Shown: positions 19,776 through 29,950, numbered from the stretch's first letter. The stretch: 64,000 nucleotides of DNA from Agapetus fuscipes (GCA_951799405.1 OX637339.1:16740001-16804000), one strand, 5' to 3'. Translations and numbers: made by a program. Notes: generated by a model not told the origin, from the sequence alone.

Positions 19776-20153
19776 ATTTTTTTTTGCTGAATTAAAAAAT
19801 ATCTACCATTATCTAAACTGTATTAAAAATTTATTAGTACGGTCGATAGCTCAGTAGGTAGAATGCTTGCATTCCATGCATAGAGCAAGGGTTCGATCCC
19901 CACCGAGGGTGTCAGAAATGATACCCCTTTCCGGTGTTTATTTAAAACCCAAAATAAATACCGGCAATTTTTAATCAGCCTTCACAATAAATGAGAACCA
20001 ACCTCATCGGGAGCTGGGAAACCACCACTTCAATTGAAGTGGTTGGCGTGAGGCCGGCCCCCTTACCCGTAAAAATAAAAGGTCCCGAAGCGCCACATGC
20101 GACCCCTTCGAAGATAACGCAGGCAAGAAATTACACTATATGTGTAGCTGGAG

Positions 20154-20276
20154 CTTCTAGACATTTCGCTCATGTCTAAGAAATCATTACACTTTCATGC
20201 TGAAGAAGCCCATCGTAAGCATGGGCGAAACGTCCGGAAGATCCAGATTCCACAGCCCACGGCAGCAGATCCTGAA
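20154..20276 (+). mobile_element. Short non-coding element with hairpin motif
   Basis: It is flanked by an approximately 23-base duplication (GAAATTACACTATATGTGTA + GCT against GAAGTTACACTATATGTTTA + GCT), suggesting insertion by a retroelement-like mechanism. It holds GGAGCTTCTAGACATTTCGC, whose complement resembles the later GCGAAACGTCCGGAAGATCC, and the motif CTGAAGAA-GCCCAT-loop-ATGGGC-GAAACG at 20200-20232. A related insert is at 32472-32657. Confidence 0.6.
20200..20232 (+). other. Hammerhead-like hairpin motif (copy 4)
   Basis: CTGAAGAA, perfect six-base stem GCCCAT/ATGGGC, loop CGTAAGC, then GAAACGTCC. This is the best-formed stem of the set. Confidence 0.6.
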
Positions 20277-20310
20277 GAAGTTACACTATATGTTTAGCTA
20301 AGTTGCGTTT

Positions 20311-20720
20311 TCCTCTCCATAAAATGATGATCCTCCACCACTGACGTTTCGCGCCCTGATATCGCCAGTGGGTAGTCTGTGGTGTCACAATCTAGACAAT
20401 TATTTGACAATATTATGCCGCAGAGATTTTCATTATGTATTTTCTGTGTCCTGGTTTAGATTTAATTTTGTGATTTTTAACGCAATATTACTTTTTACTT
20501 GTAAAGTATGAAAAAAATATATAAAGCGCGAACTTATGCGTGTCTGCTTGTGAGAATGCATATATTTTTCAACATATATTAGATAAAGTTGAGGGAAGTA
20601 TATGGACTTAGAAGAATTTATAAAATTACAGATTTTCCCAGCGGACAAATGATACAAGTCTATGTGACTAGGATTCTTAGCAAAAAGTATCAAAATATCA
20701 ATTAGCCTTGTTGTGTCAGT
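20311..20720. other. Spacer with F-like 3' scraps
   Basis: GCGCGAACTTATGCGTGTCT and GCTTGTGAGAATGCATA at 20526-20563 are family F sequence. The rest is unrecognised. Confidence 0.4.
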
Positions 20721-20975
20721 TTCCTTGACTTATAGGTTGGTATGAGGCTGACCACCCATACTGTAAAAAATGGTTCACTTTGCCAATGTCACCCCTGTTT
20801 CAGGGAAGGTCGGCAAAAGTTGTGGGGCTTATGTTCATTTGAGGTTTGGATTTTATTTGTAAGTACACATTCAGCATTTGTAAGCGCGAACTACACTTGT
20901 TGGTTTGTGGGCATACATCTGAGAGCTTTAAATGAATATATCCTTGCAACTTAGATTATAGATTATAGATTATTA
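20721..20975 (+). mobile_element. Family F copy
   Basis: TTCCTTGACTTATAGGTTGG to CTTAGATTATAGATTATAGA. It is very similar to the copies at 25.93-26.16 kb and 52.5-52.75 kb, so these are probably among the younger insertions. Confidence 0.9.
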
Positions 20976-21070
20976 TAGTGTAACGTCATACTCATACCAA
21001 CAACACGAAAAATAATGAATAATCAATGAAATATAAAAAAATATATATTAATTGACGATATTAATTATTT

Positions 21071-21240
21071 CCTTGACTTATAGGTTGGTTTGAGGCTGAC
21101 CACCCATACTGTAAAAAATGGTTCACTTTGCCAATGTCACCCCTGTTTCAGGGAATGTCGGCAAGAGTTGCAGGGCTTATGTTCATCAGAGATCGAGGTT
21201 TTAATGTTGTAAGTACCTACAAATGCAGCACGCGTAAACG
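21071..21240 (+). mobile_element. Family F, 5' part
   Basis: TTCCTTGACTTATAGGTTGG to GCACGCGTAAACGTGAACTA; the 3' end is missing before the SINE-A copy at 21271. Confidence 0.85.
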
Positions 21241-21270
21241 TGAACTACTACCGCGTGTCGTTGGCATCTT

Positions 21271-21562
21271 GGACCGGTCCGTAGTCCGTAGTGGCAACAC
21301 TTCGGACTCGTAAATGGAAGGTTGTGGATTCGGATCCCGGCGGAGCACAAAAATATACCATTTATATTTCTAATGTGCTCTTCGCTGAGTTGAAAAATTC
21401 ATAAAAACCTTTACCAAAGACCGGTCACTGAAAGGTCCATCCAACCTTACAACAACTGGGTCTTGCTTGAGAATTGGCGCTGTCTACAGCGACGACCAAG
21501 CTCGCAGAGGGCTCTTGAGGTGTGATACACACAAAAACAGCGCTCACCAAATAAATCATCCT
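21271..21562 (+). mobile_element. SINE-A, full length, tail-1 type
   Basis: Head GGACCGGTCCGTAGTCCGTA, B-box region GGATTCGGATCCCGGCGGAG, body to GCGACGACCAAGCTCGCAGA, tail 1 GTGTGATACACACAAAAACA and end CAAATAAATCATCCT followed by ATT repeats. Confidence 0.92.
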
Positions 21563-21620
21563 AATAGTATTATATTATTATTATTACTACGTATCTACTT
21601 ATGGTAATCCATGTAAAATG

Positions 21621-22040
21621 AATCTAATCTAATCTAATCTAAGTTGCAAAGATCTGTAACATCGAGGATTCACATTATATGCATTCTCATAAGCAGACAC
21701 GTTTAAGTTTGCGCTTGCACATGCCGCATGTGAACCTACAACATAAAAAGCCAAATCTCAAATAAACATACACCCTGCAACCCTTGCCAACGTTCCCTAA
21801 AACAGGAGTGACATTGGAAATGTGAACAATTTTCTACAGCATGGTGGGTCAGCCGCATACCAAGCTATAAGTCAAGGAACATACACAACAAATTACATTG
21901 TTAATATCAACAAATAATATGTATAAAGATCAAAACAAATACAAACTTCTAATAAAAAACAAAAAAAATCTCCTAGCCGCCAATATTACAGATCAACCGC
22001 CATTCCTTTCTGTCCTTACATACTTCTTTCTTATTTTATC
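21621..22040 (-). mobile_element. RTE-like LINE 3' end: RT remnant plus family F
   Basis: Family F in reverse spans 21877-21640 with a TTAGATTAGATTAGATT tail at 21621-21640. Upstream on that strand, 21970-22030 retains KDRKEWRLICNIGG of the RT end. Confidence 0.82.
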
Positions 22041-22138
22041 TAGTTTTTGAGAAAAAACTTCGTGAAAGTTCATTTTAATAGATTAAAGTAAAAATTGCTT
22101 TGTTTTAATTCACATGAGTTTATTTTTGTACACGACCA

Positions 22139-22170
22139 GTTTCGGGAGAAGCAGTACCTACCATCTTCAG
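22139..22170 (-). other. Hammerhead-like hairpin motif (copy 5)
   Basis: CTGAAGAT then GGTAGG, a loop, TTCTCC and CGAAACTGG on the minus strand. The stem is imperfect here. Confidence 0.45.
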
Positions 22171-22352
22171 GTGTCTACTTCTTTCTTACTTACTTACTTC
22201 TATCTTACATACTTCTTTCATTTCATCCAGAGTCATAACCTCGTATGAAGCGAGCTCTTCTTTTATCACGACTCTGGACACAGACAAATTCAAAAAGTAA
22301 AATAAAAATTGCTTTGTTTTAATTTACATGAGTTTATTTTTGTACACGACCA

Positions 22353-22384
22353 GTTTCGGTAGAAGCAGTACCTCCCATCTTCAG
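22353..22384 (-). other. Hammerhead-like hairpin motif (copy 6)
   Basis: CTGAAGAT then GGGAGG, a loop, TTCTACC and GAAACTGG on the minus strand. It is the second unit of the 214-bp duplication. Confidence 0.45.
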
Positions 22385-22514
22385 GTGTCTACTTCTTTCT
22401 TACTTACTAACTTCTATCTTACATACTTCTTTCATTTCATCCAGAGTCATAACCTCGTATGAAACGAGCTCTTCTTTTATCACGACTCTGGACACAGACA
22501 AATTCAAAAAGTTT

Positions 22515-22861
22515 TGGATTCCAAAAAATGTAGTAATGCCATCTCGACGCAGCAAATTGCAATAAGCTCTCAGCTAGTTTTACATATTGCACAGATTCAG
22601 CGCGCAATAAATACGTTTAATACCGAAAAATTCGCGAAAACTTCTGCCAGCTGAGTAATTTATTTCACAAGTTTACTTGCGAATAGGTAACCAGAACGTA
22701 ACTCACACTCGCCACGTGCAGTCAGCCATGCGCGACATTTTTGAATGTTGCAAATATCAAAAAAATGTTTGAAAGAGCTTTGAAATAAATCTAATGTAAC
22801 AGGAGGTGAATATGAATGTAGTGCTTTGTTTATCATTGAATATTTATCTAAAAGGAATGTT
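22515..22861. other. Spacer, nothing recognised
   Basis: No repeat family seen. The 80-codon antisense frame at 22660-22902 has no recognisable domain. Confidence 0.35.
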
Positions 22862-22965
22862 TTTTGACTTATGTGCATGTTGGTGTGTGTTTGACCACCC
22901 ATGCTCTAAAGTCAGTTTCAGGAAAGTGCGGCAAGAGTTGCAGAGTTAATGTTCATTTAAGTTTC
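22862..22965 (+). mobile_element. Family F, degraded fragment
   Basis: TTTTGACTTATGTGCATGTT, GACCACCCATGCTCTAAA, TGCGGCAAGAGTTGCAGAG and TTAATGTTCATTTAAG show the family order with deletions. Confidence 0.6.
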
Positions 22966-24276
22966 GCGTACACTTTACCCATGTCTGCCTTCGGGTATGA
23001 ATTAAACATTACCCATTTAAATATACTTTTACAATTTATACAAAAGATTAGAGGTTGCTGAGTACTATAATCATATAAACCTGTGACGTTTATCAGACGA
23101 GAAAAAAAAATATGGAGAATTAATTCTAAAACGAACTGAAAGTACCTAATATGAAACCGGGTATTGGTAATTGATGTGAACACTTTGAAAGCGCTCGAAA
23201 TATCAATTTAACTCACAAAGGAGTTGATTTTATTTTTGTTTTACATGTTATAACGAATAGTTTTTGCGTTTTAAAGGGTGATAATATGGTCTATTTGCAA
23301 CTTTTTTTATAGACAAACACACTGCTTTTTAGAGACATATTTCAGGCGCACTGATTACTGATTGCTGTCCCGGCTTAATGCAAAACTGACATGCATGAGT
23401 GATCATCTACGGCAGACATTATCCAGACGAAGTGGGTATTCATTGTGATAGAGAAGGACGGAGGAAAATGTTGCGAAGAGTGAAAAAGGAAGAAAGAGTG
23501 GAAAAAGAAGGATAGAGTTGAAAAAGAAGGATAGAGTTGAATAAGAAGAGATCGGGGAAGATCGCAGACGTGATGTGTACATGGGGAATACAACTGAACC
23601 AGAGAGAGGTCGATAAAGGAGATTAATATATTTTTTCGAAAGTTTTCTGGAACCTCTACAAGATTTTATGGTGAGTTTGGAAATACTCATAAAAAAATTA
23701 AGGTAATATTTCATGACAAGTGTGAGCTTCAAAATGTAGAGAGGAATGTACCTAGTTCGTAAATTTATTTTGAGTCTATTGTCGAAGTCGATGGCAATTG
23801 AATTGGCGTTTTTGATTTCAGCGCTGGTTCGAGTCCCGTCAGCGCCTTTACCATTATTAATAAGTGAAAAGGGAGGATGTGATTTTCGCTGTCTGGGCTT
23901 GAAAAATCCTGTAACCATTAAACCAGTAGCCTGTGAACAACCTCTTTTTTAAATTAAATGCTTTATATGGTATGGAAAACTCAATTGAATTGCAGTAAGA
24001 CTGGCCGGAAAAAAATATTTTAAAATGTTTTTACACACTATTTGTGACCTGTTTTCATTCAATTCATCTAAGTTTTCCTTTTCACATAAATCTTTTAATA
24101 AAAGAAGTTTTTTCGTAATCATTTATTTACAAGTGAAAAACTTCGTCAAAGAAATATAAGATTTTTATGGCCAGATAGCGAATATTCCTCGAGAATCCTT
24201 CCTTTCAGCATGCTGATGGTAAAGACGCCTTGGTTGGTGATCCGATCTTCACATTTTGGGATTTAAGCGTACATTA
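22966..24276. other. Unassigned region
   Basis: No repeat family matched. A purine-rich stretch at 23448-23560 holds GAAAAAGAAGGATAGAGTT twice in tandem. At 23826-23851 CTGGTTCGAGTCCCGTCAGC resembles a tRNA T-arm, without the rest of a tRNA. Opposed frames at 23403-23918 (minus) and 23746-23952 (plus) overlap and have no known domain. The region could be single-copy intergenic DNA. Confidence 0.35.
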
Positions 24277-24518
24277 AAGGCCTGTTGCACCAACCTCTAA
24301 TCAATATTTGATTGACACATCCAATTCGATTGCTTGATTCTGGTTAGGACCTCGGTTAAATATTGCTCAAAAGTGGCTAATAATATGATGGAATTTGAAC
24401 AGGAATGATAATGCACATCAGCCGATTTACGTATATGCAACCAAATTCTTGATTTGATGGGAGAAATCACACTTATTTTTTATTTTTGTCTGATTGGAGT
24501 TTGGTGCAACAGTCCCTT
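24277..24518. mobile_element. Inverted-repeat element (MITE), about 240 bp
   Basis: The left end AAGGCCTGTTGCACCAAC is matched in reverse by the right end GTTTGGTGCAACAGTCCCTT. Internal sequence is AT-rich and non-coding (ATCAATATTTGATTGACAC). The target duplication is ambiguous (TTA or TTAA nearby). The superfamily is undecided. Confidence 0.7.
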
Positions 24519-24764
24519 ATTTAACATGTCGTTATATTAATACAAAATGGAGTATTTTTTTTGGAGTAAGTAATGAAGAGTCTACTCTCTCTCCGAGTTC
24601 GCCCCTTCTGTATCGTTGAGGATGCAGCGCAGTCTTCCGCCTGAGGAGATTGCGAACTAAACCAAATTATCTGAAAATATATTGACTATCGAGAATGGTT
24701 CCATCAAACGGCCAGAACTTCCATTAACATATAAATTATAATAGTATAAGGTAGCCATATATAA

Positions 24765-24900
24765 TGCCAAGATTACATTAACATTTAAGATTCATATTAA
24801 ATGCATGCTCTAAAACGGGCATGTGTAATATCGCATTTACACATGCTGCATGCCAACTTACAAAATAAACTATCGACTGAGTTAAGGAATCAACGGCTTA
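24765..24900 (-). mobile_element. Family F 3' part, old copy
   Basis: In reverse it holds GCATGTGTAAATGCGATATT, ACACATGCCCGTTTTAGAGC and ATTTAATATGAATCTTAAAT before the end. It is diverged from other copies. Confidence 0.55.
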
Positions 24901-25318
24901 ATTGACAGTCCCACCCTGTTGCAGGGCTACAGGTTGCATGTGCGTTACGACTACACCCAAGAACATGATCTATTTCATGTACCGAATAGCCGTACTGATG
25001 TCATGGCGCAACACCCTGTGACTCGGTAAGAGGGAGTTATAGATACACGGAATTCGTAAAAAATCGTAAAATTCGTAATCTGTTGATAAATGTCGTAACT
25101 AAATAAGGTTATCACTTTTTTATAATGTTTAACTTTGACTGTGTTCGGGCAGATGTGCTAGCTAAAATAATAATATTTTTTTCTACAATTCCACACTAAG
25201 CGGCCAGACCCTACCAATACATTGATATTATTCACTTTGTCTGCTATCCGGTCATTATAATACATTGGCATACTATCAAACGTAGGGATCTCCAAATCGA
25301 GGTTATTTAAAAAAATAA
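24901..25318. other. Spacer, nothing recognised
   Basis: No repeat family or coding signal seen. Confidence 0.35.
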
Positions 25319-25446
25319 AAAATAGGCTGATTTATTTGGTGAGCGCTGTTTTTATGTGTTACAAAGCGCCAATTGTCAAGCAAGACCCAGTTGCTGGATA
25401 AAGTAAAGCTGGATGGACCTTTGGTGACCGGTCATTGGGAAAGGTT
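25319..25446 (-). mobile_element. SINE-A, internally deleted fragment
   Basis: Reverse tail 1 (GATTTATTTGGTGAGCGCTG) jumps directly to the body (ACAAAGCGCCAATTGTCAAG, GGATGGACCTTTGGTGACCG). A duplicate of the body with the same GGATAAAGTAAAGCTGG change is at 27.64-27.72 kb. Confidence 0.75.
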
Positions 25447-25580
25447 TTTTCGTTCACACGAAATTTCGTTCAAACGACTTTCGGTCACATATAGATGTGC
25501 TCCACAGAATATCTTAGAAAACCTGTTCGTTAACAAACTATTTATTTTCACGATTCGTTATTTCGACAATTAAAAAAAAA
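25447..25580 (-). repeat. Short GACCGA-satellite-like segment
   Basis: CGTTCACACGAAATTTCGTT and CAAACGACTTTCGGTCACAT resemble the reverse of the units at 27.8 kb. The match is short. Confidence 0.4.
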
Positions 25581-25867
25581 GAATGATTTATTTGGTGAGC
25601 GTTGTTTTTGTGTGTATCACACCTCAAGAGCCCTCTGCGAGCTTGGTCGTCGCTCTAGAAAGCGCCAATTCTCAAGCAAGACCCAGTGGCTGTAAGGCTG
25701 GATAGACCTTTTGATGACCGGTCTTTGGTCAAGGTTTATGAATTTTCAACCCAGCGCAACGACGAGAAAATTTGAAAATATAAATGTTTTTTTTTTGCTC
25801 CACCGGGAATCGTACCCACAACCTTCCATTCAGAGTTCGAAGTGTTACTACTGAACTACAAACCGGT
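25581..25867 (-). mobile_element. SINE-A, tail-1 type
   Basis: In reverse: head ACCGGTTTGTAGTTCAGTAG with B-box region GTTGTGGGTACGATTCCCGG, and tail 1 from CAGAGGGCTCTTGAGGTGTG to ATAAATCATTC. Confidence 0.88.
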
Positions 25868-25930
25868 CACAATTAACTGTCAATTTTATTTTGAAATATA
25901 ATAATAAATAATAATAATAATAATAATAAT

Positions 25931-26162
25931 CTAAGTTGCAAGGATATATTCATTTAAAGCTCTCAGATGTATGCCCACAAACCAACAAGTGTAGTTCGCG
26001 CTTACAAATGCTGAATGTGTACTTACAAATAAAATCCAAACCTCAAATGAACATAAGCCCCACAACTTTTGCCGACCTTCCCTGAAACAGGGGTGACATT
26101 GGCAAAGTGAACCATTTTTTACAGTATGGGTGGTCAGCCTCATACCAACCTATAAGTCAAGG
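25931..26162 (-). mobile_element. Family F copy
   Basis: In reverse, TTCCTTGACTTATAGGTTGG (26162) to TATCCTTGCAACTTAGATT (25931). It encodes the same 70-codon incidental frame as the 20.7 kb copy, showing how alike they are. Confidence 0.9.
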
Positions 26163-26439
26163 AATATGAATAAATATCATTAATTGAAATCTTTGAATTG
26201 TTTTGAAAATAATACAAAATGTATATATTAAGTTTTGGAGCTATCCCATCAATGTACAAAAAAAAAAAACAGTGTGTTAGTTTTTCTCACACCACTACAC
26301 AAACTGACGCATGCATATATTTTTTGTCACTCACAAGGGTTGACGCAAATGCAGTCTGTCAATATAAATTAATATTTAAAGAGATATCAAAGGTGAGTAA
26401 TTTTAGAGGAAATAATGCCTATAATTATTAACCTTAACT

Positions 26440-27006
26440 AGTTGTTTGGTATGAGGCTGACAACCATACAGAAAAAAACTTGGTTCACTTTTGCAATTGC
26501 CACCCCGATTTCAAAACAGGGCGATAAGAGTTGCTAAGTTCATGTTCATGTGAGATTTGGTTTATTTTGTAGATAAAGACACATAAAAAGGCAGACCGGC
26601 CCGCAGTCTAGTGGTTAAAACTTTGAATCCGGATCGGAAGGAAGTGGGTTCGAATTCCGGCGGAGCTCAAAAAAAAGATTTCATTTTTAATATTTGCTCT
26701 TCTTTGGGTTGCAAAATTAATCTGTCTTTGTCAAAGGTCGGTCACCATAGGTCGATCCGGCTTTACACCAACTGGGTCTTGCATGAGAATTGGAGCTTTC
26801 TACAGCGACGACCAAGCTCGCAGAGGGCTCGAAGGAGGAGGGTGTGATTCACACAAAAACAGCGCTCACCGAATAAATCATCCTGATATTATATTTTTTA
26901 CTGTTATTGTACAACATGTGTAAACACGAACTTAAATGTGCCTGCTTGTGGTTATGCATTAAATATGAGCCGTAAATGGCAATAGCGATTTATAGATTAT
27001 AGATTT
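26440..27006 (+). mobile_element. Family F copy split by a SINE-A insertion
   Basis: The 5' part (GTTTGGTATGAGGCTGACAA to about 26580) and the 3' part (ACATGTGTAAACACGAACTT at 26918 to GATTTATAGATTATAGATT at 27006) flank a SINE-A copy. The insertion therefore postdates this F copy. Confidence 0.8.
26593..26885 (+). mobile_element. SINE-A, tail-1 type, inside family F
   Basis: GACCGGCCCGCAGTCTAGTG, B-box GGGTTCGAATTCCGGCGGAG, GCGACGACCAAGCTCGCAGA, then TGTGATTCACACAAAAACAG and CGAATAAATCATCC. Confidence 0.88.
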
Positions 27007-27249
27007 TGAGCTAAACCAAAGTAATGAAATTTTTTTTTTAAATTAATTTCACGCATGAAGACAATATATTTTTGACAGCCCTACATAAGAAAACACCTGC
27101 ATCTCAAATAACAATAATAGCACAACATGGCCAGCAGAATATCGTCAGCGAGGAAAAAGTTATACCAACAAAAGGTACCTACCTACTTGTTGTATAATAA
27201 ATAATAATATTTCTTAGAATTCGACATTTTTTTTCCAAATGCGTGCAAA
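27007..27249. other. Spacer, nothing recognised
   Basis: AT-rich; no family match. Confidence 0.35.
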
Positions 27250-27327
27250 AAGATCGGTCCTTAGTCTATTGACTACGCTTCCAACTCTTAATCGGAAGGT
27301 TGTAAGTTCAATTCCCGGCGGAGCACA
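27250..27327 (+). mobile_element. SINE-A head fragment
   Basis: AGATCGGTCCTTAGTCTATT, TAATCGGAAGGTTGTAAGTT and CAATTCCCGGCGGAGCACAG are the tRNA-like head. It is cut at the junction with SINE-C in reverse. Confidence 0.75.
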
Positions 27328-27620
27328 GAACGCAACTAAGCTACACATTATGTGTAGTTACACTATATAGTTAGTAGTTACATAGTTAGTTTTTATAGTT
27401 AGAAGTTACAGTATTTAGTGTCACTTCGGGATTCGGGACCTATTTATTTTTAGAGGTAAAGTGGCCGGCTTTACACCAACCACTTCATTTGAAGTGGGGG
27501 TTTCCCAGCTCCCGAGGGGGCTGGTTCTCATTTCTTGTGAAGGCTGAGTAAGCCTTGAGATCGAACCCTTGCTCTCGGCATGGAATGCAAGCATTCTACC
27601 AATTGAGCTATCGACATTTT
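27328..27620 (-). mobile_element. SINE-C with a rearranged 3' end
   Basis: In reverse the head AATGTCGATAGCTCAATTGG and GCTTGCATTCCATGCCGAGA are kept, but the segment between B box and AGCCTTCACAAG is deleted. The end is expanded by extra TAGTTAGTAGTTACATAG-like repeats (27348-27420). Confidence 0.8.
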
Positions 27621-27629
27621 TACGAGCTT

Positions 27630-27812
27630 GGTCATCGTCGCTACAAAGCGCCAATTGTCAAGCAAGACCCAGTTGCTGGATAAAGTAAAGCTGGATGGAC
27701 CTTTGGTGACCGGTCATTGGGAAAGGTGTATCACACCTCAAGAGCCCTCTAAACACAATCTTCCATTTACGAGTCAGAAGTGTAAATCATAAGACTACGG
27801 ACCGGTTGAATA
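27630..27812 (-). mobile_element. SINE-A fragments, rearranged
   Basis: Body sequence (GAGCTTGGTCATCGTCGCTA, GTGACCGGTCATTGGGAAAG) is followed by a scrap of tail 1 (GTATCACACCTCAAGAGCCC) and the head (TTCCATTTACGAGTCAGAAG, ACTACGGACCGGTT). The order is disturbed relative to intact copies. Confidence 0.7.
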
Positions 27813-27825
27813 CCATATATTGTAT

Positions 27826-28690
27826 ATGACCGAAATGTCATTGACCGAAATGTCGTTGACCGAAAAGTCGTTGGCCGAAAAGTCGTGTGGACGAAGTGTC
27901 GTGTGACCGATTTGTCTATGGCCGAGTTGTCTTTGGACGGGTTGTCGTTGACCGATTTGTCTTTGACCGAAATGTCGTTAGCCGAAAAGTCGTGTGGACG
28001 GAGTGTCGTGTGACCGACTTGTCTATGGCCGGGTCTTTGGACGGGTTGTCGTTGACCGATTTGTCTTGGACCGAAATGTCGTTGGCCGAAAAGTCGTGTG
28101 GACGGAGTGTCGTGTGACCGACTTGTCTTTGGACGGGTTGTCGTTGACCGATTTGTCTTTGACCGAAATGTCATTGGCCGAAAAGTCGTGTGGACGGAGT
28201 GTCATGTGACCGACTTGTCTTTGGACGGGTTGTCGTTGACCGATTTGTCTTTGACCGAAATGTTGTTGGCTGAAAAGTCGTGTGGACGGAGTGTCGTGTG
28301 ACCGACTTGTCTATGGCCGGGTCTTTGGACGGGCTGTCGTTGACCGATTTGTCTTTGACCGAAATGTCGTTGACCGAAAAGTCGTTGGCCGAAAAGTCGT
28401 GTGGACGAAGTGTCGTGTGACCGATTTGTCTATGGCCGAGTTGTTGTTGGACGAGTTGTCGTTGACCGATTTGTCTTTGACCGAAATGTCGTTGGCCGAA
28501 AAGTCGTGTAGACGAAGTGTCGTGTGACCGATTTGTCTATGGCCGAGTTGTTGTTGGACGAGTTGTCGTTGACCGATTTGTCTTTGACCGAAATTTCGTT
28601 TGCCGAAAAGTCGTGAGGACGAAGTGTCGTGTGACCGATTTGTCTATGGCCGAGTAATCGTTGGACGAATTGTCTTTTATCGATATGTCG
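27826..28690 (+). repeat. GACCGA satellite, 15-base subunits in 92-119-base higher-order units
   Basis: Units such as TGACCGAAATGTCGT, TGGCCGAAAAGTCGTG, TGGACGAAGTGTCGTG and TGACCGATTTGTCT follow in regular order. The GTGTGGACG marker recurs at about 27884, 27992, 28096, 28188, 28280 and 28399, then in altered form at about 28506 and 28613 (spacing 108, 104, 92, 92, 119, 107, 107). Open frames on both strands result from the periodicity and have no domain. Diverged single pieces occur at 5.8, 7.2 and 25.5 kb. Confidence 0.9.
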
Positions 28691-29584
28691 TGGAATCCTG
28701 AAAATGAATACAAAATTATATTATTATCGACTCTATCGACTCGACATGGTGTTCATGTCTCTTTTCCGTCGTACCGTCAACATATATCGGAATTTTTACG
28801 CGTATTCTGTATATTTTATTTACACATATACCTATTGCATATTTTATACGTATATAATATGTGAACATAATGTATACATGTGTCCCGATCGGTCTTCAAG
28901 AAAACTGTTTTTTCCCCTCTGTCGGCCTAACCATCAAATTGGATAGGCCAACGCCATCTATGTAAAAAATAGAAAATTAACAAAAATCGAAAATTACAAG
29001 AGGCCTTTACATGTTACCTCTTTTTGTTAGACAAATGAAATATATACGAAAACAATTAAAAACATTTGTTTCACTTAACCACGATGTGATTTTTGCGGAA
29101 AATGATCAGGAGGAACTAAAAACGCGTACAAAAAAATATTACGTAAACACATTTTCAAACAAAATTTATAACTCAGTAAATAAGTAAAAAATGAATTTTC
29201 GAAAATCGTCTCAATTTAACTGAATAAATACTTTATCGAAAAATGAAATATTTGGCATTGAAATATTTATGAATAACAAGTGAGTCGCGCTGGAAAGTCA
29301 GCCTTTTTTAAATGGTTTTTGGCATATTACCAGCTGATTTGAAGGAAAAAAAAATAAAAAAAAATATTTTCAATTCTTTTAAATATATAGAAAGCTAACC
29401 CAATAAATATTTTTTTGAATAGCCAAAGTTGTTTTTGGTCTCAAATACACCTTAACATTTTGTAGTGTTATTTATGAAGATTTAAAAATCTAGCAAAAGA
29501 TTTCCTCCCATCATGATGATAGCTGTGAAGGTGCAATGTAATAAGGGTAGCCTGTTGTGCACAATAAAATAAAATTAATAAAAA
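28691..29584. other. AT-rich unassigned region
   Basis: No repeat family or coding signal seen. A-rich runs lie at 29345-29368. Confidence 0.35.
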
Positions 29585-29950
29585 ATAACAAACCTCACAT
29601 GAACATAAACCAAGTCTTTCCCTGAAATCGAGGTGGCGTTGGCAAAAGTGAAACAAGTTGTCACAGCATGGAAGGACAGCCCCAGACCAACCTTATTTAA
29701 TGTATTCTAATCTGAGTGATAAAAAATATTAACATTTAAAACTCAAATTAAATGCATCTCCACAAGCAGTCAAATGTAGTTCGCGCTTTAGCACGCTGCA
29801 TGTGTACATACAAAATAAACTAAACCTCATATTAACATAAACTTTGCAACTCCTGCCGCCTTTCTCTCAAACCGGAGGGGCATTAACAAAAGTGAATCAC
29901 GTTTTTACAGGAGGCGGGGTCAGCCTCATACCAGCCGATTAGTCAAGGAA
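29585..29950 (-). mobile_element. Two old family F copies in tandem
   Basis: 29585-29695 (5' half) and 29725-29950 both read in reverse. The second starts TTCCTTGACTAATCGGCTGG and ends near AATTTGAGTTTTAAATG. Both share CTCACATGAACATAAAC or CTCATATTAACATAAAC and are diverged from the younger copies. Confidence 0.7.

Larger units (their letters stand above)
19838..20310 (+). mobile_element. SINE-C, interrupted near its 3' end
   Basis: The head ACGGTCGATAGCTCAGTAGG and B-box GGTTCGATCCCCACCGAGGG are well kept. The end GAAATTACACTATATGTGTA at 20129-20148 recurs as GAAGTTACACTATATGTTTA at 20277-20296, the duplicated target of the short element at 20154-20276. Confidence 0.88.
22090..22514 (-). 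repeat. Tandem duplication, 214-bp period, two units
   Basis: 22090-22303 and 22304-22514 are near-identical. Each includes, in reverse, the RT remnant GGTTATGACTCTGGATGAAA + TGAAAGAAG, flanked by GACTCTGG inverted repeats, and one CTGAAGATGG...CGAAACTGG hairpin motif followed by CATGTGAATTAAAACAAAGC. Small differences at paired stem positions distinguish the units. Confidence 0.85.

Noticed and set aside
19838..19912. Genuine tRNA gene with GATAGCTCAGTAGG and GGTTCGATCC
   Set aside because: It is the head of SINE-C, followed by the same body as about ten other copies, without a closing acceptor stem.
20346..20400. Another hammerhead-like copy (minus CTGGCGATATC ... GCGAAACG)
   Set aside because: GAAACG is present and outer arms (CACTGGCG/CGTCAGTG) pair well, but CTGANGA is replaced by CTGGCGA, so I left it out of the count. 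It deserves inclusion in a covariance search.
20721..20954. Conserved 70-residue protein also encoded at 25.9-26.1 kb
   Set aside because: It is an incidental frame in family F. Identity reflects similarity of the repeat copies, and other copies interrupt the frame.
23403..23952. Possible host exon (171-codon minus frame, 68-codon plus frame)
   Set aside because: The two frames overlap on opposite strands, composition is low-complexity in part, and no domain or splice context was recognised.
27767..28527. Overlapping frames of 60-135 codons on both strands
   Set aside because: They follow the periodicity of the GACCGA satellite and are open on both strands. This is what a repeat gives, not a gene.
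27826..28690. CRISPR-like array
   Set aside because: The units are contiguous variants without unique spacers, and the sequence is eukaryotic and rich in LINEs and SINEs.
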